The notes: a model not told the origin generated them from the letters alone. Numbered from the stretch's first letter, positions 26,035 to 38,900 are shown. The stretch: DNA of 64,000 bases from Eopsaltria australis (GCA_034509425.1 JAVTVJ010000068.1:3224001-3288000); one strand, 5' to 3'. A program made the numbers and translations.

Positions 26035-29000
26035 AATTTATAAAATTTGCATGTGAACACTTTAAGGTTGTTCAAATATTCTTGACTATTTTTAGCTACA
26101 GAATTTAAATTATTAATGTAATTTGCAATATTTAATTCATTTTGTTCAGTATTTGCATAAATTAAATGCATGAATGTCTGAGAAAGCCCTGGTAAACTCT
26201 GTCTGCATTTGCTGGAGTTTATTCTGGGTGTTTGTTGTAGAAAATAACTTGAAGGAGAGAATCCACCACCAGGGAGGAAAAAAATCTTTTCTTCTTCCCT
26301 CCTTTTGCCTGTCCCTTTCCTCTGCCCCTTCCTGGCACCAAGCTGGAGACCTCAGCAAGGTGTAGGGATGCTGCAGGTCCCAGTCAGGGAGGACAGTGCC
26401 TGCAGGGTGGGCTGCACATCAGCCCCAAAATGTGGGGGAGCTGAGACAATCAAAACCTGAGCAATAAAACATCCCTGGCAATATGTTGTTCCAGAGGGTA
26501 ATTTGTGTGAATCCAATCATGAGTGTTGTTTATGGGCCCTGTATGGAAATTTATTTATTTTTTAATTTTGGCTGACTGACCAAGGAGGTACTCTGAGATG
26601 GCACAGCCAGGGCACAGGCGTGGTCTAGCAAAGTCTCCTCGGATAATTACAGCTAAGGCAGAGGCCATTGAGAAATTTCACAATGGTGTGATAAAAATAA
26701 TCTTCCCCAAAGTCTTTAAATCTGCTCTGAGGAAAAGACCAGAGAACCTGACAGGAAAAATTCTGTGGGGTAGGGTGCTCAGATATTCCTGTATTCCTCA
26801 GACATGCCTGGAGTATTTGACCACAGATGCCCCACGTTGCTGTGGCAGTTCCCCCATGCCTGTCACCCACCTGGGGACACCGTGTGCCCTTGTCCTGTGA
26901 TGTTGGCCCTGCTGCAGGTTTTGGGGAGGAAGAGCACTGAAGTCTGAGGGTCAGGCTTGAACACTGCTGAAGGGAGGAAGGTGAGAGTCTGCTTGTCTCT
27001 CCTGAGGCAGGCATCTGGCAGAAAGGAAGAGAAAATGGAGTAAGTGAATCTTAGGTATGTTTCCATTGGTGTTTTAGGTTTTAGATCTTCTAAAATTTTA
27101 GCAAATGTAGTCTTGCTTTACATTGTTTAGTTTGGTGTGCTCATTAACAGCTATTTCATGTTCTAGCTGAAATAGTCACATATTTAAATGCTAGCCTTGT
27201 GTTTTACTCAGCCCTGAATGCAGTCTGGATGAGCAGAAGTCAGTTGCCCTTTGTCCAACAGATTTCTGGTCAGAGCAGATAATCCTTCAAATCTAGGTCA
27301 CTAACATTATTTGTCTGATGTAAAACAGAATAATTGTGCCATTCCCACTGATGAACTGGCCAACCTCTTCTTTCTTTGGAGAGAGACTGGCAAAAGTTAC
27401 CCAAGAGCAGTCGAGTCTCCAGATTTTACTGTCCTGAGAGAAATTAATATCCAGTCAAATTATGCCTATAAGACTCACAGATTAACGTATCTGGATATTT
27501 TAAGGCATTACCTTCATTTAAAATAAAGGGAAACCAAGGAACCAAGACTGCTGGTTTTTTTAGGAGGAATGACTCTCTATCATAACATTTATGGTGCTTT
27601 GCCAAATAGTAGTTCTTCTGGTTGTCCCTCCCCCAACATGAAAACATTCATTATATTATATATAAAACTTGAAATTAAATAAGAAATTTTCATTAATTGT
27701 ATTTTCAAAATTTAGAGACAGAAGCCTTGCTTTACTAAAGAAAAAGAATTTATATTTTTTTGCAAACCAGTCACCCTTACTGACTGTATAATCTTTATTA
27801 TTAAAGTAATTCTTGAAAAATTTAGATTCTACTTATAGATATTTCAAGGCAGGAAAATATTTTTGCTCATAACATGTTTAAATTATGTTACTCTTTCAGC
27901 TGGATAATGTTCAATTCCTACTTGAAAAGGCCGAAGCTGCATTAACTACCATTTCATTACTGCATTAACAACAGTTCACTTGCTGTTCTTACAGACTAAG
28001 TAAATCACTCATGCTTCAGAGATTTTTGTGCTGTTTATTGGAGAGAGGACACACTACTAAACACAGATTTGCAAAACAAACCTAAATTTGTCCATTGGAA
28101 ACCCTTATCAAAGACAGCAGTGACCAGTTTCTCGTCCATTAATTAAAATGTCTATTTATGATACTAGGTCTGTTTTACTTAGACTCCATAAGGCATGAGG
28201 GTTCAAATGAGAGCAAAAGCAAACCTCAGTGAGCAGGAAAATTGCTGTTAAGAGAGGCAGAAATGGGGTGAATGCCACTGTCACATGCAGAATGATGGGT
28301 TCTGATAGAGTGTCATCTTGCAGTAGGATTGGTCAGAGACTGTTTATGTTTCTGATTAAGCATCTTGGTGAATATTTAGGAAAAACATTATTTAAACCAA
28401 ATTCTGGGAAGTATTTGGTCTATACTTTGAGCAGGATTGAGGTGAGAAGGTGATAATTTTACATCAGCTTCTGCTCTTCTGAAGTCTGGATTAAGAAGTG
28501 GGAATGACATCCGGCATAGGTGAGCTGAGATCCAGAGCTTTTCAGGCTATAAGAAATCAGAGAATATTGTTAGGATCCTGTGATATCACCTTCCTAACAC
28601 AGCTTTTTTAAGATGAGGAGATCTCAACTATTTTCTTCTTCCTTGTGCAAAAAAAAGGCCCTTATCATCCTTGCTGCTCCTCTTTGTATTTGATCTACTT
28701 CTGCTGTGTCTTCACTAGGCTTGAGTGACCAGAAATACCTTTTGTCTCCAAAAACTGATCACACTGAGAGTAGATAAAATGGCAGAATGGCATTTTCTGT
28801 TTTGTGCCCATTGCCTGACTGCTGCTTAGCTGAGGACTAATGTCAGAATCATATATGTGGTAATTTCCCAAACTCATAAATGAGAAAAAAACCAAAAAAT
28901 ATTTTGAGCCCACTACCATCTATGCATAATTAGGGTTATATTCTGCTGTGCTTTGCCTTGCACTTATCAATCCTGTATTTAATTTATTGCCATCTTGTTA

Positions 29001-29270
29001 CTCAGTCACTCATCTTTTGGAATCTTTCTGGAAAGCCTGTCTTAGCTTTTTCTGCTTTGAACATCCTGTTTCACCTGTGTACCTTCCCTTGGGTACCTTT
29101 GTCCCAATTTACTTATAACTCAGTTCCTTCTGAGTGATTCTCACACAGATTCGTAGAGATCCCCTCCAGCGAATCCTCCAGTTATGAAATTGATCTTTTA
29201 CTCCTAAACTCCATTACTGCCTTTTAAACAGTTAATCTATGAAAGGACCTTCCCTCTCATCTCCTCACAA

Positions 29271-29310
29271 TTGAATTGAATTGAATTTAGTTGAATTGAA
29301 TTGAATCGAA
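29271..29310. repeat. (TTGAA)8 imperfect pentanucleotide array
   Basis: Eight consecutive 5-bp units: three TTGAA, one TTTAG variant, three TTGAA and one TCGAA. The pattern fits expansion followed by point mutations in units 4 and 8. Confidence 0.9.
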
Positions 29311-32300
29311 TTTTGTAAGATGCTTCTGTGAGGAACCAAAGGGGATTTGAAAGTCCAAATATGCTTCTCTGCTGAACTATCTTCATCCACATACTCAGTG
29401 ACTCCTGAGAACTGAAACCATGTAAGCATGACTGTCTGCAAAACCACATCATGAATTATGTAAAGTACTGAGAGATGGGAGGTGGCTCAAAGTCATAAAG
29501 ATGATTTAAGAATGAAATCTCCAAAGATATTTTGGTGTCCATTCCCTAAAGATTCCATTTTGCATTCAAGTCTGAATTGATTCTGGGTTTCTAACTTTGT
29601 GCTTATGAATACAAAAACGAAAATTCCTCTGATGTTCTGTATCCTATACCTAAAATTAATCATCTGTGTCCTTGAAATTTAATTAAACCAGATAGTCTTT
29701 TAAATAGTTTTTCCACCATATGTTGGAAAAAGAGTAGCAAAATTAAAAGAATAAATCACATCAGAGAGTAAATTAAATACACTGTTTGAAGCCAGCCTTT
29801 CTCTCATTTTCCTCATTGTTAAAACTGAGTCAATGCTGACAATAAGCATTTAAAAGTGGTGAGGACAAAGCACTTCAAAATGCATTGTACAGAAAGCTGT
29901 GCATTGAAGGCATTGAATGGGCTAGATTTTCTAAAGTGTTTTCCCCTTTTCTGATTGCTTTGGTGTGAAACTGGTAGTATGAAATACATTCTAGACCTGA
30001 TGGAGTAGAAATAAAAGTTTTAAAAAAATGAAAGATGAAAAAAGAAAGCCTTTTCAAAAGTATTACCCCATTTATGTGTTGCTTACTGTAAAGTTAAGTC
30101 AAGAGAATTCAATGCCATCACTTTGTAAAGCACAAAAAAAAATCACTAAATTCATAAAGGGTAATTAAAAACTGAGAAAAATATGTAATTCTTGTTTGAT
30201 TAAAATTGTTTAAAGCCAATACCAAAGCCTGTTCATAGCATCATAAGACAATACACATAAACTTACGTTGTTGAAAAAGCATCTATAGAAAATATTTGCC
30301 CAAATCTCAGGAAATATAATTGGTTTTCAAAGGGTAATTCTTCTAAAATACTCAGGGTGTGAACATCTAAAAGGAAACTATCAAAAGAACACTTTCATCT
30401 TGCTGTTTGTTTATTTTCTGTTTCTCATCCTTGCTAGTGATTCTTTTCCCTATGCCTTAATCAAGCACAGATGGAGTTGTGACTCCATATTATGTAACAC
30501 TTCACATCCATTTAGGAGGATGAAGTTAATAGCTTCAATGGCAGTAGATTTTGCCACTTCAGGTGATGTCCAGTAGCTTCCAGTTGCTCTTGGATTTCAG
30601 TTCTAAAATCTGTAAACACATAAACAGTCTGGAATTTGTGCAAGTGAGATCCTTAAATTAATTGCATTTTAAATTAATACGTTTTTAGTGTAGTCCTATT
30701 AAAATAAAGAGATGTTTGAAAAGGCATTTGGACTATTTAATCAGTGACTGAGTTAGTGAACAGGTTGAAGACTGCCAATGGATGAGTGTCCATGGTAGAT
30801 ATGTCAGATGGCATGAACTGAATATGACCATGAGAATGAGGAGTGACTGCAGCCCCACGAGAAGGTACCCAAGTCATGCAATAGTTCACCAACCCTCTAG
30901 GTCAAAGGAAGACATACCCACTACTTAAAGGAAAGCACTTGCGGTCTCTTCTTCATCTCACATTTTGAAATATAATTTTAAGAAAAGGTTCTTTATCAAA
31001 GCATATAAATTTGTTTTTCTTTCTCTGTGACTATTCCCCAAGTCTTTTATATGTAGCAGGATGTTGGAAGATTATCTGAAATATCAAATTGTAGTTTTGT
31101 TGCAAGGTTATGGTGGTTTAGAGACAGATTTTTTTTTTTAACTTCATCCATAATGCTAAAGTAAATCAGATGGGGGATTTTATTGTTCCTGAGGCCAGAT
31201 ATCACCACATGGCTCATGATGGCAGTGTGTGGAATCAGTCCCCAGTGGAGCAGATTTGTCTCAGAGAAAACTTTTTGGTATGATTCACCCCAGAGTGAGC
31301 ATGGACATGAACTTTTGGCACTTGGGCTGATTCCCCAGCTCCCCTCAGCAGCGTGGAGGAAGCCTTTCTGTCTCCTCTGCTTCATTTTGGGTGGAAGCAG
31401 TTTAAGGGTTCAGTGGGACGAAAGGACATGAGCCCACTTCTGCAATCTCCTGGGAAAAGCATCCTCTTAGCACAGACATGTGGGTCTTGATATCTCCCGG
31501 GTTTCATTGTTAACTTACAACACTATTGGCCAGTTTCATTGGAAGGGGCAGAGATATCAACACCCTAAGGTCTTCCAGGTAGGAAAGCTCTGATGGGGTC
31601 AGGTCTTGCGTGTGAGACCTGGCAGTGCTCAGAGTGCAGGCACATGCCAGACCACAAAGCCCCTCTGGCTCCTGGGGGATTTCACTGTTAAAAATCCCAT
31701 GGTGGTTATGGAGCTGTGACATCTCCAGGGCTGGAGGTGGGGTTGTAAGAGCTCTGGCTTTCCTTGCTCCTAGTGGCACTCAAATGATTGCAACAGCTAC
31801 AGTTTGGGTGTCTCTAGTGCTATGTTTGTGTAAATGCATAACACCAGGCTTAGTAACAAATGGATATAGCAACACAATGCTGTTCTCCTAATTGATTGTT
31901 TAGTATTTGAAAAAGGTTTTTCTGATAAAGGTTTAAAAAACCCCTACATAAATAGATATATTTTTTGCAACCAGCAAACAGCTCCATGTTGGGAAAACAG
32001 TAATAACCTGATCCAGAGATTTTTCAGGGAGAAGGAGATTAAAATCTGCTCGAGCAGAGAGGGAAACTGAGCATGTGTCACTCATGCTCCAGGTGAATGC
32101 TGTACCACTTGTATCCAGGGTAAATCACATCTACTGCAGTCCTGAATGAAAAGATATTATGGAGACTGGACATGCTTCCCTCTGGCTTTTGTAGGAAAAA
32201 CTGGCACAGACAACTGTCTGAGTGGGAAAAGCAGGACTCTAAATCCCACTGGGACATAAGTGGCTCCTTATGGTTCAGGTTGGGTGATGAATACCTGAAA

Positions 32301-34386
32301 GAATTTGATTTAAACATCCCTTTCCCTAATCTCAGATTGCTTCCCGCTCAAGTTGCCACAGTGTAAGCTCAAAAGGAAGGCTGTGACATTGAAGATGAAT
32401 TGCTCAGCCCCATGTGACAAAGCTGTGATCCACCAGGGCACAGTGGAAGTCAGGACTCTCCAAGCTTGTGTTGAGCTCAGTACTTTTTATTCTTCCCACA
32501 GATCTCTCAGGAGCAACAGAAATTAAATTTTTTAAAAATGAATGAAGTACATATGGCAACACAGCTGCTGAAAATCTGTTACCCTTTTTAATCACCTCTC
32601 ATGTCCTGGGCATGCATTTTATCCTTCAAACTCAGTAAAATGAAAAGCTCTGAGAGGAAGGCATCTCCCGGTATTATTGGGGGACTTGGTAGTGTTATCA
32701 AGTCATTAGGTCATGCAAGAGAAACCTTGCCTGATAAAGCTATCCAAAACTTATGTCTCAGTAGATTAATCTTTAACATATTTTACATACTTATAATCAC
32801 TAGGACAAGCAGAGTTTTCATAGAGGTACTGCAAACTGCAAATAAATAAAATTGAAAAAGGAGAGGACTATCTTTCTTTTTCTTAATGATGGTGAACTTT
32901 TGAAATAAAAAGGTTATAAGCCCTGGATAAGTGCTCAAACAGCCTTGCAATGATGCAATTTTCCACCTGCTTGTGGATACACTGTAGAATAGACCTTCAG
33001 GTTGAAGTGACAGGGTCTCCAAAACACTGTTTACTGCCTATCCTCCTTCAATAAGCATTCAATGCCTTAAGCAGTCAGAGTGACTATTTCTCATTTGGTA
33101 GCCTTGAATACATGGTTGGTTATTCACCTTTGTGTGTCAGCTCCAAGGTAAGGAGAGAAAGTTGGGTGATATATTCAATTCCAGTCCTGGAGCTGGGGAG
33201 AGAGAAAAATGCTACTATTGAAAGAGGTTCTTCTGTGAAGGGGCAGTGATTTACATCCTGAATAGGTGCAAATTATCCTCCCTTCCTGCCCCCAAGTTCA
33301 GACAATATACTTGTTATTCAATATCTTGCTGCTGTGGTGTTTTTTTTCCTTGCAGTTTTTGATTCTCTGTTAAGTTCAGAAGGCTGTGGTTTGGTAAGAG
33401 ATATGAGGGAGTATTTTCCGTGAGGGATTGGGCTCCTTGTCAGCCCAAGAAGTGGTCATTTTCAGTCAACAGTGAAGCATCTGTCGGTCAAAGAAAAGGT
33501 CTTTAACTAGAACAAGCTCCTGAACTTACAATTCATTCCTGCTGGCATGAAAAGGAATAGAGCTGCTTTGTCTGTTGGTTTTGAATCCTTCATGGAGAGC
33601 AGCCAGCGACTGTTAACTTGTGTATTATTGTGCTATCACACAGGAGAAACATCAGGGAGAATTTACCAGCACAGTCACAAGCCTTTCATCACACAGTTAT
33701 TATAGTGATAAAGTTCAGTGGTAGTTACTCACCTCTCCAAAAACAAATATCACCCACTCAGACAAGAGAGAATGGATTTCTGCAGGGTGGTGTAACATTA
33801 GCTCATGCTACTGCACCTGACTCCCAGCTATCACTAAATCCAAGTGCCCAGTGCACTTTGAAGTACTGATTGTCAGAGCACTTCTGTGAGCTAGGAGGGA
33901 CCATGATCTACCCTTGTTTCATAGGTTTGAGATGGAGCTGTAAGGCTGCTGTGAGGTTGAGCAATGCAAACAGACATGAACTTGGGCCCCTGGATCCCTG
34001 AGTCATTCAATTCAGCCTGGCTGGGGCAGACACCCTGCTACCAACATGACCATGTTTCCTCCCCACAGAAATCCCAAGGAGAGCAATATAAACTTGGGAA
34101 GTGAAATCTCTGCCCTATAGGGCTGGGGCACAGCTTGCTGCTCAGGGCGCTTGATTTAGACATAGTGAGGAAAAATAAAGCTCAGATTCACAAACACTGG
34201 AACTCACCTAAGTTCCACGTATTTTTGTGTGGGTTTTAACTTCTTGTTTGGCTTTAAAACCCAGACTTTGTATCATTGCTTAACCAGGTAAATTGCTGAG
34301 GTGCTTCGGAGGGGTAGCTACTCAACTACATGGCATGCTCGATAGACAGGTGATTGTGTGTCTTATTTGTCTTCTTTTTCCTCCAG

Positions 34387-34665
34387 GAAGATGAAGTTGC
34401 TCGTGACAGTCGATTCAATTTCAGTGGCTATGGCATGGGCCACTGCCTCCAAGTCAAAGATGGCACAGCAGTCAAGGCTACGCCACCCAACCCACCTCCA
34501 GCACCACCAAAGGATTCAGAGTCCATCAAAAAGAAGTTTGTTGACCGTGCTAAAAGGATTGATACAATATCGCGTGCTGCGTTCCCACTCGCCTTCCTCA
34601 TTTTCAACATCTTTTACTGGATTACATACAAAATTATACGGCATGAGGACATTCACAAGAAATAG
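34387..34665 (+). CDS. GLRA2: Glycine receptor alpha-2 subunit, last coding exon (M3-M4 loop, M4, C-terminus)
   Basis: This exon encodes the final 92 residues and a TAG stop at 34663-34665. It starts [20 protein letters not shown], continues with the loop stretch [20 protein letters not shown], then the basic segment [21 protein letters not shown]4 follows (exon residues about 65-84, [20 protein letters not shown]), and the protein ends RHEDIHKK outside the cell. The [18 protein letters not shown] and [20 protein letters not shown] runs identify alpha-2. The acceptor CCTCCAG ends at 34386, and the exon joins in phase 0 to the basic NK end of the previous exon. The alpha subunit assembles as homopentamers, or with the beta subunit, which supplies gephyrin anchoring. 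Alpha-2 is the predominant embryonic form in mammals. The [10 protein letters not shown] stretch is a proline-rich, potential SH3-binding segment. The exon is intact, with no frameshift. Longer overlapping open frames on both strands here are shadows. Confidence 0.98.
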   Translation, partial: EDEVARDSRFNFSGYGMGHCLQVKDGTAVKATPPNPPPAPPKDSESIKKKFVDRAKRIDTISRAAFPLAFLIFNIFYWITYKIIRHEDIHKK

Positions 34666-34708
34666 GCAACTCTGGTTCACCAGGACTTCTTAGCCAAAGT
34701 GATCCACA

Positions 34709-34716
34709 TGTAAATA
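34709..34716 (+). promoter_or_regulatory. Pumilio-type motif in the 3' UTR
   Basis: TGTAAATA matches the consensus UGUANAUA bound by PUF-family proteins in mRNA. It lies about 45 nt after the stop codon and overlaps the early AATAAA. A chance occurrence in about 1.2 kb of AT-rich UTR is possible. Confidence 0.4.
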
Positions 34717-34718
34717 AA
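34713..34718 (+). terminator. Possible proximal poly(A) signal
   Basis: AATAAA lies 48 nt after the stop codon. If used it would give a very short 3' UTR and exclude the AU-rich and miR-96-like motifs downstream. The downstream GTGAAATGTCTGTC is only moderately U/G-rich, so use is uncertain. Confidence 0.3.
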
Positions 34719-35190
34719 CAGTGAAATGTCTGTCATATGGACTAAGGATTTCTTCCCCACTCCCCCAGAACACTGGAGAAAAAATTAGCAAAGAGGAAAA
34801 GAAGTGTAGAAGGAAAAGTGATTCCATTACAAAATACGCCGTGAGACCAGTCAAGAGGCTCCCTCTATGTACTCCTAGTGTGTTCTCTCACATTCAGCAT
34901 TGATCAGACATCTATATTTGGGGCCAAATTTTACCCAGCTTTATCACCAAGATATTACCTTTCAGAACAAAAGAGAATGAGAAGAAAAACAATTCTTCTA
35001 AAACATCTATGAAGAGACTGTGGTGGCTACAGTACAGTGAGTTATAAGAGGACCAAAATTTTTCAGGATAATGTTGCCTTTCTATTTGAAACAAGTCTAC
35101 TGAGCTACATTCCATGACCATGTCTGTAGGTAGTGGTTTCACCAAGGAGTCCTTTTGTGGGTTGTAAATTATTTCTACTGATAGGGGAGA

Positions 35191-35211
35191 GGAAAAAAAA
35201 GGAAAAAAAAA
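35191..35211 (+). repeat. A-rich tract in the 3' UTR
   Basis: GGAAAAAAAAGGAAAAAAAA is followed by ATTT. Its main relevance is as an internal priming site that can mimic a poly(A) end. Confidence 0.8.
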
Positions 35212-35723
35212 TTTATACTTTACTATCCTTGTGGATGTGCATTTTAATATTATCTTGCTTTACTAGAATTGTAATTTTGGGGTTGAACTTGTGTGTCGTG
35301 TGATTTATTTGATAGTTGACACCAAAACCAGTGAAACTGCCCGGTTTATTTCTGTTGGGAGACAGTGCACTTACTTCATTTTATTTATGCTGATTTTACA
35401 TGCAACTTGAGGTGCCAAACTGTATTTTACCTATTGTGCTACCCTGTACCACACTACTTAGTAAGAACTTGTTTCCTCAAAGGTGTAGCTCAGTTTAGCA
35501 TTGAGTTTCTATTACCGCTCTCATTGTAGCTGCAGTCAATAGCTCTATAGGTAAACACAACTTGTTTACAGACCTCTAATTTATATCTTTACTCAAAGTG
35601 GCTATCATTTTAAATATCATTAATTAACCTAAGAATTTTAAAACTGTACTGTGATTTTCAGAACCCGTTACCTTTTGGTGCCGGATCTGCGTTATTCAAA
35701 TCCTTGCTACATGTTTTAAAGTA

Positions 35724-35764
35724 GAAAATTTAAAAAAAAATTTAAAAAAAGAAGAAAAAAAAAA
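35724..35764 (+). repeat. A-rich tract in the 3' UTR
   Basis: Runs of 7-11 A are separated by TTT and GAAG, about 115 nt before the distal poly(A) signal. It is another potential internal priming site. Confidence 0.8.
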
Positions 35765-35879
35765 GATGGTATTTTTGCTTACATGGAAGAAGACAACCTG
35801 TAACATAAGATGAGTAAAACATTAAAATTTTACACTTGCTGTAAAAGGGTTTATTAAAAAAAGGTATTTGTTCAATTTC

Positions 35880-35885
35880 AATAAA
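35880..35885 (+). terminator. GLRA2: Distal poly(A) signal of GLRA2
   Basis: A canonical AATAAA in TTTCAATAAAGC is followed 15-40 nt later by a U-rich stretch (AATATTTCTTCACTCTTTTCTTCATTT), as expected of a downstream element. It is the best-placed signal for the end of the transcript. Further AATAAA hexamers exist in the flank but have no link to this gene. Confidence 0.75.
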
Positions 35886-35928
35886 GCTAAATGTGGTACT
35901 AATATTTCTTCACTCTTTTCTTCATTTG

Positions 35929-35943
35929 CAGCAGCAGCAGCAG
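35929..35943 (+). repeat. (CAG)5 tract behind a pyrimidine-rich run
   Basis: Five CAG triplets directly follow TTCTTCACTCTTTTCTTCATTTG. Together they look like a tandem NAGNAG splice acceptor, but they lie just past the poly(A) signal, where a U-rich downstream element is expected anyway. Confidence 0.8.
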
Positions 35944-38900
35944 GGCTGTTCGTGCCACAGCCCAGCTTTTCCACTGCTCTGTCAGCAGAAAGAGGGTGAA
36001 AAGCAGCCTCCTGCTGACCTCACTTAGCACGTCAAATTTTTCTATCTATCCCGCAGCAAAGGGACTATTGCAGCCCCTGGGAGTACATCAAGGACTGTCA
36101 GAAGTGTGTCTTGGATATGATGGGAGCATTTGTAGAACATTTGTACATGCTGAGCCAGGCCTGGGGGAGGAGGGACGCTGCTCCCCTCTCACAGCATCTC
36201 TGCACAGCAAGAAATGCACCCCAGCTTCACATGTGCTGCGCCTGGCTTGGGGGTGTCCTGAACTTCCTTCAGGCTTTCTTACAGCTTCACCACTTCTGTG
36301 AGCTAAAGGACATGTTGAGATGTCCTGAGCCATCTGCCTCTTGTAGACATGGGAATGACCAATAGTTTCAAAGCAAATTAAAAACTGCATTCAGTTTTCT
36401 GCCCTTCCCTTGTGAGGCCCAAACTCACACCCTGTAGCTCACCCTGTAGCTGTCCACTACAGACATTTTTTCCCACTCCCCTAATGGGATGTGATACTGA
36501 GACATACTGAACCTTCAGGACCTCTCACTCTGCTTTTGCTCCTGGACCAGCTTCTGCTGAGAGAATACAGGTTCCACAGCCTGTCTGAGCCTGTATTTGT
36601 GTGTTTATTTGACTGTGTCTTGTGTTCCCATCTCTCTCCACATGGCTGCCTGTAACTATCAGGCTTTGTTCCTCCTCAGGACATGGGAAGGAATCTGGAG
36701 GTCATGACAACTCTGATCCCTGGCAATAAATTGATGGCAAAAAGCCAGTCATGCATTTTATCTTCCTATACCCTCCTCAGCTCTGTAGACTTTTCTGTTG
36801 CTTACACCTCTGATGGAACTGGCAACATCACCTCCACCTCATTGAGAACATGGATCCAGATGTGACTGACAGCCCCAGAAAGGGTAACCAGTGAGAACTA
36901 AAAACATCCATCCAAACTATTCTGCTTTGAAAAACAAGCTTTTGATGCAAATTCAAGTATCATAATATTTGCAATTTTTATGGTATCGGGTTTGCTTTTA
37001 TTAATTTTTAAAGTGGAACAGTATGTGATTATGGATAGCGTAGTAGAGAAAATCCCCAGCACAATCCTAGTACCGTGAACTCCAGCAGGGTGAGGATACC
37101 CTGCTGTAAACCATGTTTGTATGGGAAGTTAGGAGCCTCCACTGGTACAAAAACATTCATTACTAACCCCTTGTTCTAAAAACTCTGCTCCAAATGAAGG
37201 TGTAATTCCAGGATTAATGTTAATCCTCAGTGCCCAGATGTGTTGCAGAGATTATAATGAATGTCAGAGCCTACTGCCCCAAATCACTGCCAACCACTGC
37301 AATAGGAATGCAAACCTGCTCTCAGCTGATGGATGCCTTTATGTCCCTTTCTGTGGTGAAGCTCATGTGCCTCCAGCATCCACACCACAAATTCAACTGC
37401 ACTCATTGCAGTGCTTGGCTATCAGTGTTTATTAAATCATTAAAATATCTTGCTGATCAGAATGGAGGTTTGCTGACATGGGAAGATTGCTCTGCTGTTG
37501 CCTTCTGTAAACTTTGGTCCAATCATGAGAATAATCTGTGCACAAAATCTGAATAGAGCTCTCTCTTTTGAAGACAGAATTTATGGCTACATGGTAATTA
37601 TTCAGCTAGTCCTGAATATTGAAATTATCTAACTAAATTTTAGAAAGAAACAGTGTGTGCGAATGGACAAGGCCCACCAAGCACCACAATTAGGAACAGC
37701 CACATGATACAGAAAAGTTGTCATGTGCTGGCTAATGGCCTGTGAACCCTCTGATACAGAGATGGTTTGATACTGACCATCTATTAAAAAACCTTCTCTC
37801 AAAGAACATCGCTGGCACCAGAAACTGATTGGGAAACTGTCTGCAGATAAAACGTCAATTAACAAGGATAGCAGGACTTACAGAAGGACACAACTTTTCT
37901 AAACAAATATGCTGTAGGTTTAACAGAGGAAAAAAGACTAAAAAAATGATCACCTTGCACTCAGGGAAGCAGCAGAATTAAATAGTGAAGCATTTTATTT
38001 CAAGACACCATTGCAAGAGGAAAAAGAAGGCTTAGAAAATAACTCTTAGACAAATAGCCTTTATAAAACAGGAGACGCAGCAGGATGGAAGGAAAAAGAC
38101 CCAGAATTAATTCTGAAGAGCTTCCACATATATTGGAAAGCCTGCATGCTACAATTCTAGCTGGTAAAATAAAATTTAAGCCCTAGGGCATTTAAACTAC
38201 TTGCATTTAGTTATAAAACAATTATGATGACTTCCAATTTACCAAGAAAGCTTTAAAAACTTTAAGCACATCTTTAAAGGATGCAACATCAGGTCAGGTC
38301 ATTGGCATCCAGTTGTTACAGGCTGGACTTGAGTGATTCAGTAGTCAAGGGAAATGTTTAGCCATCTCTCACCAGATAGATGCTGTCAGGTGCTGTGATA
38401 AAGCCTAATTGATAAAAGAGATCTTTCAAAAAAAACAAACCTTATTACATTAGGAGGAAAGTGAAAAATAAAAAAAAAAAAAGTGCAATAAGAAATGGGA
38501 GATCTCTCTTTGTTATTCTTTCCTGCTTTTTTTTCTCTCCATATTTCTTTAGGTGGCAGAGCCATCACTTGTGGTGTACTGAATCAAATGTGGTGTAGCA
38601 ATAGAGGTGTTTGGAGTATCCAATATGAGATATCAGCAATTCATAACTGCTGGAGGACAACTCCGGGATATGCAATGACTCTAGGGTCAGATTTTTTCAT
38701 GTGCTACCGAGGTGAGGAGTGAGAGTGAACCTCATCCACAGACACTGAAATTTTCTCACTTTGATTCCTTTTTTTTTCCCAGCATGAGATGTTGAAGGCA
38801 ATAGGAAAGAGCTGATGGAAAAATAATGTTAGTCTACTACAGGCTGAACTGCTACAGCTCTTCATCTTTATACAAATCTGCCTGACAGCTGTGGCACAGG

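Larger units (their letters stand above)
7656..34386 (+). other. GLRA2: GLRA2 last intron (26.7 kb)
   Basis: This phase-0 intron lies between the two recognised exons. The donor is GTACAG at 7656, and the acceptor is a pyrimidine-rich tract (TCTTCTTTTTCCTCCAG) ending at 34386. It is AT-rich and CpG-poor, with no recognisable foreign gene and no clear TE beyond simple repeats. Listed separately are two CpG-dense clusters (9502-9575 and 12805-12882), a TC microsatellite, a TTGAA pentamer array and A/C- or T/G-rich tracts. In the paralogue GLRA3 the corresponding loop junction carries an alternative exon, which makes in-frame open stretches of this intron worth checking. Confidence 0.93.
34666..35905 (+). 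other. GLRA2: GLRA2 3' UTR
   Basis: The untranslated tail runs from the stop codon to roughly 15-25 nt past the AATAAA at 35880, so the exact cleavage site is inferred. It is AT-rich and contains TGTAAATA at 34709-34716, which matches the Pumilio consensus. ATTTA-type AU-rich elements lie at 35303-35310 and 35393-35397, and GTGCCAAA at 35412-35419 would pair with the miR-96 seed. Long A-rich runs at about 35191-35211 and 35724-35764 could cause internal oligo-dT priming in cDNA libraries. The motifs are seen directly; their use is not demonstrated. Confidence 0.8.

Noticed and set aside
34358..34693. 111-codon + strand frame and a 60-codon minus frame over the last GLRA2 exon
   Set aside because: The third frame encodes the unmistakable loop, M4 and C-terminus of the glycine receptor; these two are shadows.
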